The notes under the pieces: model-generated
Database searches by the model: none
What the model saw: only the letters and a program-made list of their open reading frames with translations
What the model was told of the DNA's origin: nothing
Assembly (NCBI RefSeq): GCF_008274805.1
Contig: NZ_CP022579.1
Span: forward strand, 806,001 to 870,000
Source of the DNA: Oryzomicrobium terrae
Lineage (GTDB): Bacteria > Pseudomonadota > Gammaproteobacteria > Burkholderiales > Rhodocyclaceae
Length of the DNA stretch: 64,000 nucleotides
Direction: 5' to 3'
Part shown: positions 8,645-16,289 of the stretch, in pieces
How the letters are laid out: every line of letters starts with the position of its first letter
Position numbering within the stretch: position 1 is the first letter of the stretch
Position numbers and translations under genes: made by a program

Positions 8645-9334
8645 TCAGGCCTTGCCGCCGGCCTGGCGGGCGCGGACGAAGGCCACCAGGTCGTTGAGGC
8701 TGGAGCCGCTGGCGCTGGGGACCACGCCCAGCTCTTCCGGCGGCTGGCCGGCCCGGTTGACCCAGAAGGTGGTGTAGCCGAACCAGGTGGCGCCGCAGGC
8801 GTCCCAGCCGTTCGACGAGACGAACAGCAGGTCCTTGGCCGGAGCGTCGAAGGTATCCGGCCCCAGCTGGTAAGCCTCGGGGGCCGTCTTGTAGCACTGC
8901 ACGGCGTGGGTCGACAGCAGGTGGTCGAACAGGCCGGCCATGCCGGCACTCTTGACGGCGATGTCGAGCATGGCCGGGGTGCCGTTGGACAGGATCGCCA
9001 GGGGCAGGCCCAGGGCCTTGAGCGCCTTCAGCGCCGGCAGGTTCTCGGGAAAGGGGGACAGGCAGGCGTACTGGGCCATCAGGCGGCGGCGCTGCTCGGC
9101 GGAGAGCGGCAGGCCGAGGCGGGCGCAGGCGAAGGTCAGGGCGTCGTCGGTGATCTCGTAGAACGGCCGGTACTGGCCGCTCATGGTGCGGATACGGGAA
9201 TAGTCGATCTGCCGCTCGCGCCACAACTGGGACAGGGCGGCGCCCTGGCCGGGGTACAGCTGCTCGGCCAGCGACGTCACCGAATGGACGTCGAACAGGG
9301 TGCCGTAGGCGTCGAACAGGATGGCGCGGAACAT
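8645..9334 (-). CDS. Haloacid dehalogenase, type II (HAD superfamily)
   Basis: A 229-aa HAD hydrolase of the (S)-2-haloacid dehalogenase class. Visible are the nucleophile motif LFDAYGTLFD (Asp8), the LWRERQIDYS block, motif II LSNGTPAML, a motif III lysine in CYKTAPEAYQL, and SSNGWDACGATWFGYTTFWVNR near the C-terminus. The usual Lys-Pro of motif III is Lys-Thr here. In many genomes such proteins act on substrates other than haloacids, so the activity is likely but not certain. It is the first gene of a minus-strand set with the TauE/SafE permease and aceB. Confidence 0.87.
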   Translation of the reverse strand: MFRAILFDAYGTLFDVHSVTSLAEQLYPGQGAALSQLWRERQIDYSRIRTMSGQYRPFYEITDDALTFACARLGLPLSAEQRRRLMAQYACLSPFPENLPALKALKALGLPLAILSNGTPAMLDIAVKSAGMAGLFDHLLSTHAVQCYKTAPEAYQLGPDTFDAPAKDLLFVSSNGWDACGATWFGYTTFWVNRAGQPPEELGVVPSASGSSLNDLVAFVRARQAGGKA

Positions 9335-9443
9335 GACCGATCAGGATTCCCCGAAGACAATGACGCTAGTCTATTCAACATTGAGGATCGTGATAACGGC
9401 CTTTTTGTCTTCTATATTTTTTACTTTTAGTAAAGAATGGCGC

Positions 9444-9471
9444 AAAAGAAAACCCCGCCACGGGGGCGGGG
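9444..9471 (-). terminator. Intrinsic terminator on the minus strand with no gene upstream
   Basis: Read on the minus strand, a 7-bp GC stem (9471-9465 with 9459-9453) is followed by TTTTCTTTT. On the plus strand no T-run follows the stem. No minus-strand coding gene lies between here and the LysR gene at 9778, so the terminator seems to end a non-coding transcript. Confidence 0.6.
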
Positions 9472-9600
9472 TGAAATGCGCTATGCGCACGGGGGGTGAT
9501 CGATCCGCCCCTCAGGGGAAAAGGGCGGGGAGAACAATTGACCTGCCGCCTCGCCGGGAGAGTGGCGAGCGGCGACGCCATCGTAGCGCCGCACCCGGCC
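9444..9600 (-). ncRNA. Candidate structured small RNA
   Basis: The 443-base gap between the dehalogenase (ends 9334) and the LysR gene (9778) holds no protein gene that I can support. On the minus strand it carries three hairpins in a row: GCCGCTCGCC/GGCGAGGCGGC around 9540-9585, CCCC-TGA-GGGG around 9511-9525, and the terminator at 9444-9471. Hairpins capped by an intrinsic terminator look like a small regulatory RNA of about 150 nt. I found no convincing sigma-70 promoter, so the 5' end is a guess. The rest of the gap would contain the promoters of the two flanking genes. Confidence 0.3.
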
Positions 9601-9777
9601 TCCCGGTATCCGCAAAACTGACCAGTGGCGGGCTGGGGCGCGCCTGCCGGTTTCTCTGGCGGAGGCCTTGCCTGCCGCGCGCCACTGGCGTGGTCGGCGC
9701 CCTGGCGCCGTCGCTGGCCGGCCACCGGATATATCTCTCTTCGTCCCCCCCGTTCCTTTCGATTACGGCCCGCTCTC

Positions 9778-10689
9778 ATGGACACCTTCAAGCAGATCAC
9801 CGCCTTCGTCGCTTCCGCTACCCGGGGCAGCCTGTCCGCCGCTGCTGCCGCCGAGGGCGTTACCCCGGCCATCATCGGCCGGCGCATCGATGCCCTGGAA
9901 GGGCGGCTCGGGGTCAAGCTGCTGCTGCGCACCACCCGCCGCCTGTCCCTGACCTTCGAAGGCCAGGCCTTCCTGGAGGATTGCCAGCGCATCCTCAACG
10001 ACCTGTCCAATGCCGAGGCCTCGGTGTCCCTGGGTGGGGTCAAGGCCAGCGGCCACCTGCGCCTGTCGGCGCCGGCCGGCTTTGGGCGCAAGCACGTGGC
10101 GCCCCTGGTGGCCGAGTTTCTGGCCGGCCACAGCGAAGTGACCGCCAACCTGGATTTGTCCGACCGGCTGGTGGACGTGGTCAACGAGGGCATCGATTGC
10201 GCCATCCGTATCGGCGAGCTGACCGATTCCAGCCTGGTCAGCGTCAAGCTCGGGGAGATGCGCCGGGTGGTAGTGGCCAGTCCGGTCTACCTGGCGGCCC
10301 GGGGGGCACCGGCCACCCCGGACGATCTGGCGGGCCACGATTGCCTGTCCCTGGGTCCCCAGCGCGGGTGGCTGTTTGCCGACCTGGAACGGGCGAGCGA
10401 GCGCCCCGGGGCCACGCTCACGGTCAAGGTGAGTGGCCGTTTCGAATGCAACGACGGGGCGGTGCTGCACGAGTGGGCCCTGGCCGGGCACGGCCTCGCC
10501 TGGCGTTCGTTATGGGAAGTGGGGGGGGATCTGGCAGCGGGGCGCCTGCGCACGGTGCTGGACGACTACGCGGCGCCGCCCATGGGCATCTACGCGGTGT
10601 TCCCGCAGCGCCGCCACCTGCCGCTGCGGGTGCGGCTGTTCATCGACTACCTGAAGAACACCTACAGCAACCCGGCCTACTGGCGCTAG
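9778..10689 (+). CDS. LysR-family transcriptional regulator
   Basis: A 303-aa LysR-type regulator. The N-terminal winged helix-turn-helix (about residues 1-60: MDTFKQITAFVASATRGSL, then RRIDALEGRLGVKLLLRTTR) is followed by a substrate-binding domain with the typical LRLSAPAGFGRKH start and a C-terminal YAVFPQRRHLPLRVR segment. The start at MDTFKQI is the canonical LysR N-terminus; an in-frame upstream extension is rejected. The subfamily is that of DsdC/CrgA-like aromatic or organic-acid regulators, and the effector is unknown. It is divergent from the dehalogenase-TauE-aceB set and could regulate it. Confidence 0.92.
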   Translation: MDTFKQITAFVASATRGSLSAAAAAEGVTPAIIGRRIDALEGRLGVKLLLRTTRRLSLTFEGQAFLEDCQRILNDLSNAEASVSLGGVKASGHLRLSAPAGFGRKHVAPLVAEFLAGHSEVTANLDLSDRLVDVVNEGIDCAIRIGELTDSSLVSVKLGEMRRVVVASPVYLAARGAPATPDDLAGHDCLSLGPQRGWLFADLERASERPGATLTVKVSGRFECNDGAVLHEWALAGHGLAWRSLWEVGGDLAAGRLRTVLDDYAAPPMGIYAVFPQRRHLPLRVRLFIDYLKNTYSNPAYWR

Positions 10690-10796
10690 GCGGGGGGGGA
10701 TGCTGCTGCTGCCGCTGCTGTCGTGGCGCCCCCGGCCGCCGGGTGGCAAGGGCGGGGGCGGCCATGCCGAGGCGGCGCCCAGGGCATCAGGTCTGG

Positions 10797-11228
10797 TTAA
10801 AGGGAGGTGGCGATGTGCTCGAAATCGTCCAGTTCGCGCTCGAACTGGCTCAGCTCGCTGCCCAGGGCGTCGCGCACCGAGACCATACCCACCGGGCGGC
10901 CGTTGTCCACCACCGGCAGGTGGCGGAAGCCGCCGGTGTGCATCAGGTGCAAGGCGTAGCCGAGGGGGCGTTCGGGGCTGACGGTGCGCGGTTCCGGGGT
11001 CATCACCAGGGTGATCGGCGTGGTGTCCGGGTCCAGGCCCGGGGCCAAAACCCGGTTGAGGGCGTCGCGCTCGGTGAAGATACCCACCAGCAGGCCGCCG
11101 CGGATCACCATGATGGCGCCGACCCGGGTGTCGGCCATGCGCCGCACCGCCTGGCGCACGGTGCTCTCTTCACTGGTGGTGAGTATGTGCTGGTCGCGAA
11201 TGACGTCGCGGATGGTGCGTTGGGGCAT
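10797..11228 (-). CDS. CBS-domain-pair protein
   Basis: A stand-alone 143-aa protein made of two CBS motifs: IRDVIRDQHILTTSEESTVR to GIFTERDALNRV (about 5-60) and PITLVMTPEPRTVSPERPLG to GMVSVRDALG (about 70-128). CBS pairs bind adenine nucleotides such as AMP, ATP or SAM and usually report energy state to a partner. The C-terminal acidic tail and the absence of any other domain leave the partner unknown. It lies alone between the LysR gene and the TRIC channel gene. Confidence 0.88.
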   Translation of the reverse strand: MPQRTIRDVIRDQHILTTSEESTVRQAVRRMADTRVGAIMVIRGGLLVGIFTERDALNRVLAPGLDPDTTPITLVMTPEPRTVSPERPLGYALHLMHTGGFRHLPVVDNGRPVGMVSVRDALGSELSQFERELDDFEHIATSL

Positions 11229-11378
11229 GGCAGTCTCCTTGGGCGCGGGCCCGTCTACAACTGACAGTGGGGATGCCAGTGTATTTGAAAGGGAGGGACT
11301 GTGCTGCCCCGGCCAGGTTCCCCGCCGCGGCCGGTCGGCGGCCGGGGCGGCGGGCCTGCCCCGGGCTGGGGCCGGAAG

Positions 11379-11993
11379 CTATTCCCAGCGCTTCTGGTAG
11401 GAGAAGGTGGGCAGCTTCCAGCCGCGCCAGATGGCCAGCAGGCGCAGGGTCAGGCCGGCGGCGAAGCTGATCAGGGTGTTGGCCTCGGTGGGCACGCCGA
11501 ACTTGCGCAGCACCAGGTAGAGGATGCACACCGCCAGGGAGACGCTGGCGTACAGCTCGTGGCGGAACACTACCGGCACCTGGTTGCACAGCACGTCGCG
11601 CAGCACGCCGCCGAAAATGCCGGTGATCATGCCGGCCATGATCACCACCACCGTGGGGTAGCCCATGCCCAGGGCCACTTCGCAGCCGATCAGGGAAAAG
11701 GCGATCAATCCCAGGGCGTCGAGTACCAGGAAGACCATTTTCAAGTGGTGCATGTAGCGGGCCAGGACGGTGGTCAGCAGGCCGGCGGAGATCACCAGGT
11801 AGATGTAATCCGGGTGTTGGGTCCAGCCGATGGGGAAGTGGCCGAGCACCATGTCGCGGATGGTGCCGCCCCCCAGGGCGGTGACGAAGGCAATCACGGC
11901 GACGCCGAAGATGTCCATGTTGCGCCGCCCGGCGGCCAGGGCTCCGGACATGGCTTCGGCGGTGATGGCGATCAGGTAGATGGTGATCAGCAC
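11379..11993 (-). CDS. TRIC-type cation channel family protein (UPF0126)
   Basis: A 204-aa membrane protein of the prokaryotic TRIC/UPF0126 family with seven helices in two repeats. Each repeat carries the characteristic motif: ALGGGTIRDMVLG and IFGGVLRDVLCN. The best start is GTG 11991-11993 (reading (M)LITIYLIAITAEAMSG) with GAGG about eight bases upstream; ATG starts further up would add a long non-family leader. A tandem glycine riboswitch lies 165 bases upstream on the same strand. Glycine riboswitches are known in front of such channel genes, so glycine transport or tolerance is the probable role. Confidence 0.9.
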   Translation of the reverse strand: MLITIYLIAITAEAMSGALAAGRRNMDIFGVAVIAFVTALGGGTIRDMVLGHFPIGWTQHPDYIYLVISAGLLTTVLARYMHHLKMVFLVLDALGLIAFSLIGCEVALGMGYPTVVVIMAGMITGIFGGVLRDVLCNQVPVVFRHELYASVSLAVCILYLVLRKFGVPTEANTLISFAAGLTLRLLAIWRGWKLPTFSYQKRWE

Positions 11994-12029
11994 GGGGCCA
12001 CCTCGCTGAAAGCAAGGCGGGGTGCGGTG

Positions 12030-12113
12030 TTCCAGAGGGTATGCCTGGAGATTGGCGTGGATGCTGGGTTTTGCAGGGGCATGGCTGGAGATCCAATAGG
12101 GGCGCGGGGTTTG
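12030..12113. repeat. Dispersed repeat copy A (about 85 bp, imperfect)
   Basis: This stretch shares two exact blocks in the same order with 47039-47120: AGAGGGTATG (12034-12043) and TAGGGGCGCGGGGTTT (12097-12112). The element lies inside the leader between the glycine riboswitch and the TRIC gene. A weaker match to its right end is at 57550-57587. Confidence 0.5.
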
Positions 12114-12157
12114 GCCCGGGCCATGACTGGCTTCGGGCAAACGGTTCCGTGCAGCGC

Positions 12158-12367
12158 CTCTCCCCCTGTCCTTTTACCTGAGAGTTTCGGCCCGGCCGCC
12201 TGCGGCGTCCGGCCTGCCCCTTCGGTGGATCGCCCGCGGCCTTGCGGCATGGCGGCGACCGCTCTCCAGTCGGCTGAATGAACCCCGCAGTTCCCGGTGC
12301 CTGAGCGATTATGGGAGCTTGCGCCTTCGGCGGGGGGCGCCTGACGGCGCCTCCTCTCTCCTGCAGG
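12158..12367 (-). ncRNA. Tandem glycine riboswitch
   Basis: Read on the minus strand there are two aptamers. The first (about 12364-12287) has GGAGAG, CGCCGAAGGCGCAAGC and CGCTCAGGCACCGGG. The second (about 12274-12161) has CTGGAGAGCGG, CCACCGAAGGGGCAG and the hallmark ACTCTCAGGTAAAAGGACAG. The short linker between them is typical of the cooperative double aptamer. It precedes the TRIC channel gene, whose start is 165 bases downstream; no intrinsic terminator is evident in between, so control may act on translation or through Rho. Confidence 0.95.
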
Positions 12368-12486
12368 GTAGGCGGATTATCCGGGGGATGGTGGGGCGAG
12401 GCAACCCGCCGCCACGCTGCGGCCCGGCCGTTGCGCCTACCGGTGGCGGCAGCTTGGCAGGAGGTGGGGCGGGGGGAGGGGCGGAA

Positions 12487-13902
12487 CTAGGCCGCGTCCG
12501 CCACCAAGCGGCCCAGGGCGGCCACCGCAGTGTCCAGGCGCTCGTCCCAGGGGTGGCCGAAGTTGAGGCGCAGGCAGTTCCGGTACTCGCGCTTGGCCGA
12601 GAAGATCGGCCCCGGGGCGATGCTGATGCCCTGGGCCAGCGCGCGCCGGTGCAGGACCAGGGTGTCGGTGCCCTCGGGCAGCTCCAGCCACAGGAAATAG
12701 CCCCCCTCGGGGCGGCTGACCCGGGTCTCGGCCGGGAAGTGGCGCGCCACCGCCTCCATCAGTTGGGCCTGCTGCTGCGCCAGGGCGCGCCGCAGGCGGC
12801 GCAGGTGGGGCTCGAAGCCACCTTGCTGCAGGTAGTCGGCCAGGGCGATCTGGGTCGGGATGTTGCTGGCCAGGGAGGTCATGAACTTCAGCCGCTCGAC
12901 GCTGCGGGTGTAGCGCCCGGCGGCCACCCAGCCGACCCGGTAGCCCGGCGCCAGACACTTGGCGAAGGAGCCGCAGTGGAGCACCCGGCCGGCCCCGTCC
13001 AGGGTCTTGCTGGAGAGCAGCTCGCCGTCGAAGTGCAACTCGGCATAGACGTCGTCCTCGATCAGGGGCACGTCGTGGCGGGCGAGCAGGGCCAGCAGCT
13101 CCCGCCGCTTGTCCTCCGGCACCCGGCTGCCCAGGGGATTCTGGAAGTTGAGCATGAGCAGGCAGGCTTTCACTGGCTGCTGCTCCAGAACCTTGGCCAG
13201 GGCGGTGAGGCTCACCCCTTCCCGGGGATGGGTGGGGATTTCCACCGCCTTCAATTGCAGGCGCTCGATGGCCTGCAGGCTGGCGTAGAAGGTGGGGGAT
13301 TCCACCGCCACCAGGTCGCCGGGCTGGGCCACGGCCTGCAGGCACAGGTTGAGGGCTTCCATGGCGCCGTTGGTGATGACGATTTCCTGGGGGCTGACCG
13401 GGGCGCCGGCCGCCAGGTAGCGCAGGGCGATCTGGCGGCGCAGGGCGTCGTTGCCGGGCGGCAGGTCGCGCACCGTGGCCCAGGCGTCCATGTGCCGGGC
13501 GGCGGCCCCCAGGTGGCGGGCGAGCTTGTCCAGGGGAAACAGCTCCGGGCTGGGAAAGCCCGAGCCGAGGGGCACCACGCTCTGGTCGCGGCTGGCGTAG
13601 AGCACGTCGAAAACGAAATCGCTGATGTCCACCTGGGTCGATTCCGAGGTGGGCCGGGTCTGACGCGGCTCGGGCAGGTGGCGGGCGGGGCGGGGACGCA
13701 CGTAGTAGCCGGATTTGGGCCTGGCTTCCACCAGACCGCGCCGTTCCAGCAGGTAGTAGGCTTGCAGCACCGTGGCCGGGCTCAGGGTATGGCTCCGGCA
13801 GGTGGCGCGCACCGAGGGCAGCCGGTCGCCGGCGCGCAGCACGCCATTGGCGATCAGCAGGAGCAGTTCGTTGGCGAGGGATTCGTAGCGGGGCGCGCTC
13901 AT
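12487..13902 (-). CDS. MocR/PdxR-family regulator (GntR-type HTH fused to aminotransferase fold)
   Basis: A 471-aa MocR-type regulator. An N-terminal GntR winged HTH (about 1-70: LLIANGVLRAGDRLPSVRAT, then LSPATVLQAYYLLERRGLVE) is joined to a fold-type I aminotransferase domain (about 100-470). PLP-binding marks are ITNGAMEALN, NFQNPLGS, EDDVYAEL and the Schiff-base lysine in CGSFAKCLAPGYRVGW (about residue 313). MocR proteins sense PLP or amino compounds and usually control a neighbouring gene. The divergent neighbour is ccoG, 162 bases away, which is not an obvious target. Confidence 0.92.
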   Translation of the reverse strand: MSAPRYESLANELLLLIANGVLRAGDRLPSVRATCRSHTLSPATVLQAYYLLERRGLVEARPKSGYYVRPRPARHLPEPRQTRPTSESTQVDISDFVFDVLYASRDQSVVPLGSGFPSPELFPLDKLARHLGAAARHMDAWATVRDLPPGNDALRRQIALRYLAAGAPVSPQEIVITNGAMEALNLCLQAVAQPGDLVAVESPTFYASLQAIERLQLKAVEIPTHPREGVSLTALAKVLEQQPVKACLLMLNFQNPLGSRVPEDKRRELLALLARHDVPLIEDDVYAELHFDGELLSSKTLDGAGRVLHCGSFAKCLAPGYRVGWVAAGRYTRSVERLKFMTSLASNIPTQIALADYLQQGGFEPHLRRLRRALAQQQAQLMEAVARHFPAETRVSRPEGGYFLWLELPEGTDTLVLHRRALAQGISIAPGPIFSAKREYRNCLRLNFGHPWDERLDTAVAALGRLVADAA

Positions 13903-14064
13903 GGGGCTATCTGTGCTGGTTGTTTTTCATAATATCTGAATCTGTTACCGGCAGGCGCTAAACGGTTTACTCCGTGCTGTATCCCGGTACCCGATCCTTG
14001 CCGCCTGGGCAGAGGGTCGGGACGGTCATGACTGACCGATGCCGGGCGCTTATCGGAGTGTTCC

Positions 14065-15555
14065 ATGTCTGTCCCCCAATCCCTTGCCATCCCCGCCGCT
14101 GACCCGGCGGTCTCTGTCCACACCCAGCCCATTTCGCCGCCCCGGCCTGGCCGCCGCGGCAAGCAGGGCAAGATCTACACCCGGGAGACCTCCGGGCGCT
14201 TTAACCGCCTGCGCTGGGGCATGGTGATCGTCACCCAGCTGATTTTCTACGGTCTCTGCTGGTTGCCCTGGGATGGCCGCCAGGCAGTGCTGTTCGATCT
14301 GGGCGACTACAAGTTTCATATCTTCGGCCTGGTGCTGTGGCCCCAGGACGCCCTGTACATGGCCATCGTGCTGGTGGTGGCGGCCCTGGCCCTGTTCTGG
14401 GTGACGGCCCTGGCCGGCCGGGTGTTCTGCGGCTTTGCCTGTCCCCAGACGGTCTACACCGAGATGTTCATGTGGATCGAGAACCGCATCGAGGGTGATC
14501 GGGTGGCCCGCATGCGCCGCGACAGCGCGCCGTCCACCCCTGCCGGTCTGGCCCTCAAGGCGGCCAAGCACGGCGCCTGGTGGATGCTGGCGCTGTGGAC
14601 CGGTGTCACCTTCGTTGGCTATTTCACTCCGGTGCGCGAGGTGGTGACGGGGGCCTTTCAGGGCCAACTGGGGCCGTGGGAATGGTTCTGGCTGTTCTTC
14701 TACGCCACCTTCACCTACCTGCAGGCCGGCCTGTTGCGGGAAAAGGTGTGCCAGCACATGTGCCCCTACTCGCGCTTCCAGACGGCGATGTTCGATGACC
14801 GGACCAAGGTGGTGGCCTACGACGTGGCCCGGGGCGAGCCCCGTGGCGCCCTGCGCAGCGCGGCAAATAGCGGCGATTGCGTCGATTGCAGCGTGTGCGT
14901 GCAGGTTTGTCCCACCGGCATCGACATCCGCCAGGGGTTGCAGTACCCGTGCATCAACTGCGGACTGTGCATCGACGGCTGCGATCAGATCATGGACAAG
15001 CTGGGCCGGCCCCGGGGCTTGATCCGCTTTGCTGCCGAGAGCGCCGGGCAACCGCTGGCGGTGACATCGGGCGCGGCCACGACGGCGCGGTCGACGACGA
15101 AATCCATGCCGACCACGACGGCCAAGGGCTGGCATCCCCGGCTGTGGGTCTATGGGGCCCTGATGGTGTTCTTCACCGGCCTGGGCATTTACGTCCTGCT
15201 GCACCGGGTGCCGTTGCAGGTGGATGTGCTGCGCGACCGGGGGGCCCTGTTCCGCGAAGTCGAGGACGGTCGGGTGGAGAATGCCTACCGCCTGCACATC
15301 CTCAACATGGACCAGATTCCCCACCGCTTCCGCGTTACGGTGGAGGGGCTGCCGTCCGCCCGGGTGGTGGCCGGCGAAGTGCTGGACGTGGCCGGCGGGA
15401 GCACCGCCAGCCTGCCGGTGACCGTGCAGGCCGAGGCCGCTGCGGGCCGGGCCGGGGCCAATCCGGTGCAATTCACCATCAGCAGCGAAGAAGCGGCCGA
15501 TGGCCGCGACCAAAACCTGCAGGTGAGGGAAAATAGCGTTTTCATGCTTCCCTGA
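14065..15555 (+). CDS. ccoG: Cytochrome c oxidase (cbb3) accessory protein CcoG
   Basis: A 496-aa membrane iron-sulfur protein (RdxA/FixG) needed for copper handling in cbb3 oxidase assembly. It has several membrane helices, the motif RVFCGFACPQTVYTEMF (about residue 120), CQHMCPYSRFQ, two 4Fe-4S clusters in CVDCSVCVQVCPTGID and CINCGLCIDGCDQI (about 272-310), and a C-terminal Ig-like periplasmic domain ending in IENS-type sequence. The ccoNOQP genes are not in this window. A thioredoxin-like gene starts 9 bases downstream and probably shares the transcript. Confidence 0.95.
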   Translation: MSVPQSLAIPAADPAVSVHTQPISPPRPGRRGKQGKIYTRETSGRFNRLRWGMVIVTQLIFYGLCWLPWDGRQAVLFDLGDYKFHIFGLVLWPQDALYMAIVLVVAALALFWVTALAGRVFCGFACPQTVYTEMFMWIENRIEGDRVARMRRDSAPSTPAGLALKAAKHGAWWMLALWTGVTFVGYFTPVREVVTGAFQGQLGPWEWFWLFFYATFTYLQAGLLREKVCQHMCPYSRFQTAMFDDRTKVVAYDVARGEPRGALRSAANSGDCVDCSVCVQVCPTGIDIRQGLQYPCINCGLCIDGCDQIMDKLGRPRGLIRFAAESAGQPLAVTSGAATTARSTTKSMPTTTAKGWHPRLWVYGALMVFFTGLGIYVLLHRVPLQVDVLRDRGALFREVEDGRVENAYRLHILNMDQIPHRFRVTVEGLPSARVVAGEVLDVAGGSTASLPVTVQAEAAAGRAGANPVQFTISSEEAADGRDQNLQVRENSVFMLP

Positions 15556-15564
15556 TCGTTCGCC

Positions 15565-15993
15565 ATGCCTGCCTCGCCCCTGATCCGTTTCGAAGACCTG
15601 CCTGCCAGCACCGGGGTGGGGGGCGGGGGGGCTGGCGAGGTGGTATTGGTGCTGTGCGCCGCCTGGTGCGGCACTTGCCGCGGCTTCGAGACGATCGCCA
15701 AGACCGTCGCCGAACGTAGCAGCTGTGGCGCCTGGGCCTGGATCGACATCGAGGATGCGGCGGACGCCCTGCCCAGCCTGGATGTGGAAACCTTCCCGTC
15801 CCTGGCGGTGGTGCGGGGTGGTGAATTGCGCTTCTACGGCCCGATCCTGCCGGATGCCACGGTGCTCGACCGGACGGTGCGTGCCGCCCTGGAAGGCGGC
15901 GGCGCGCCGGTGCTGCCCGACGGCCATGCCGTGGAAGAGGGCGAGGAGTTGGTCGGCCTGGCCCGGCGGGTGGAGGCCTGGCGCCAGGGCTAG
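15565..15993 (+). CDS. Thioredoxin-like protein with CGTC active site
   Basis: A 142-aa thioredoxin-fold protein without a signal peptide. The redox motif AAWCGTCRGFE (about residue 35) and the cis-proline segment ETFPSLAVV are in the right order. The CGTC dipeptide differs from the CGPC of general thioredoxins. It follows ccoG by 9 bases and is closed by a terminator, so it is probably co-expressed with the cbb3 assembly factor; a role in thiol or copper handling is inference. Confidence 0.8.
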   Translation: MPASPLIRFEDLPASTGVGGGGAGEVVLVLCAAWCGTCRGFETIAKTVAERSSCGAWAWIDIEDAADALPSLDVETFPSLAVVRGGELRFYGPILPDATVLDRTVRAALEGGGAPVLPDGHAVEEGEELVGLARRVEAWRQG

Positions 15994-16051
15994 CGCTGTT
16001 ATCGCGCAAGCCAGGACGCGCGGGTAGGGCGTACTGAAGGCGAATGAATAG

Positions 16052-16075
16052 GGGGCAGCCAGGCTGCCCCTTTTT
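16052..16075 (+). terminator. Terminator of the ccoG-thioredoxin operon
   Basis: An 8-bp GC-rich stem (16052-16059 with 16063-16070), loop CAG, then T5. Confidence 0.9.
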
Positions 16076-16190
16076 CGTATTCGCCACCGAGAGGCGCTCT
16101 GACGGATGGGGCGGTGGCCTGCTTGCCGAAAGCGCAGCCGGTTTCGGCGGCGGCGTCATCACGCGCGCGGCGGTGATGAATCGCCAGGAC

Positions 16191-16228
16191 AAAAAAAGGC
16201 CGCGCTCTGGAAACCAGGCGCGGCCAAA
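16191..16228 (-). terminator. Terminator of aceA
   Basis: On the minus strand an 8-bp GGCCGCGC stem (16225-16218 with 16205-16198) with a smaller TGG/CCA inner stem is followed by T7. Confidence 0.9.
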
Positions 16229-16289
16229 CTCAAGCAAGAATCTGTAGGACGGGCACTCCGGAGAGTGGTGCCCGCCGCCACCTTGCGGC

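Noticed and set aside
6126-8777. A plus-strand open frame of about 880 codons opposite aceB and the TauE/SafE gene
   Set aside because: Same antisense effect; aceB and the permease have clear family motifs, whereas this frame has none.
9371-9430. AT-rich stretch considered as a phage attachment or insertion boundary
   Set aside because: No tRNA, integrase or flanking direct repeat lies nearby; it is simply a promoter-like region.
10698-10726. CTG-type trinucleotide run after the LysR gene
   Set aside because: Short and imperfect; common in high-GC intergenic DNA.
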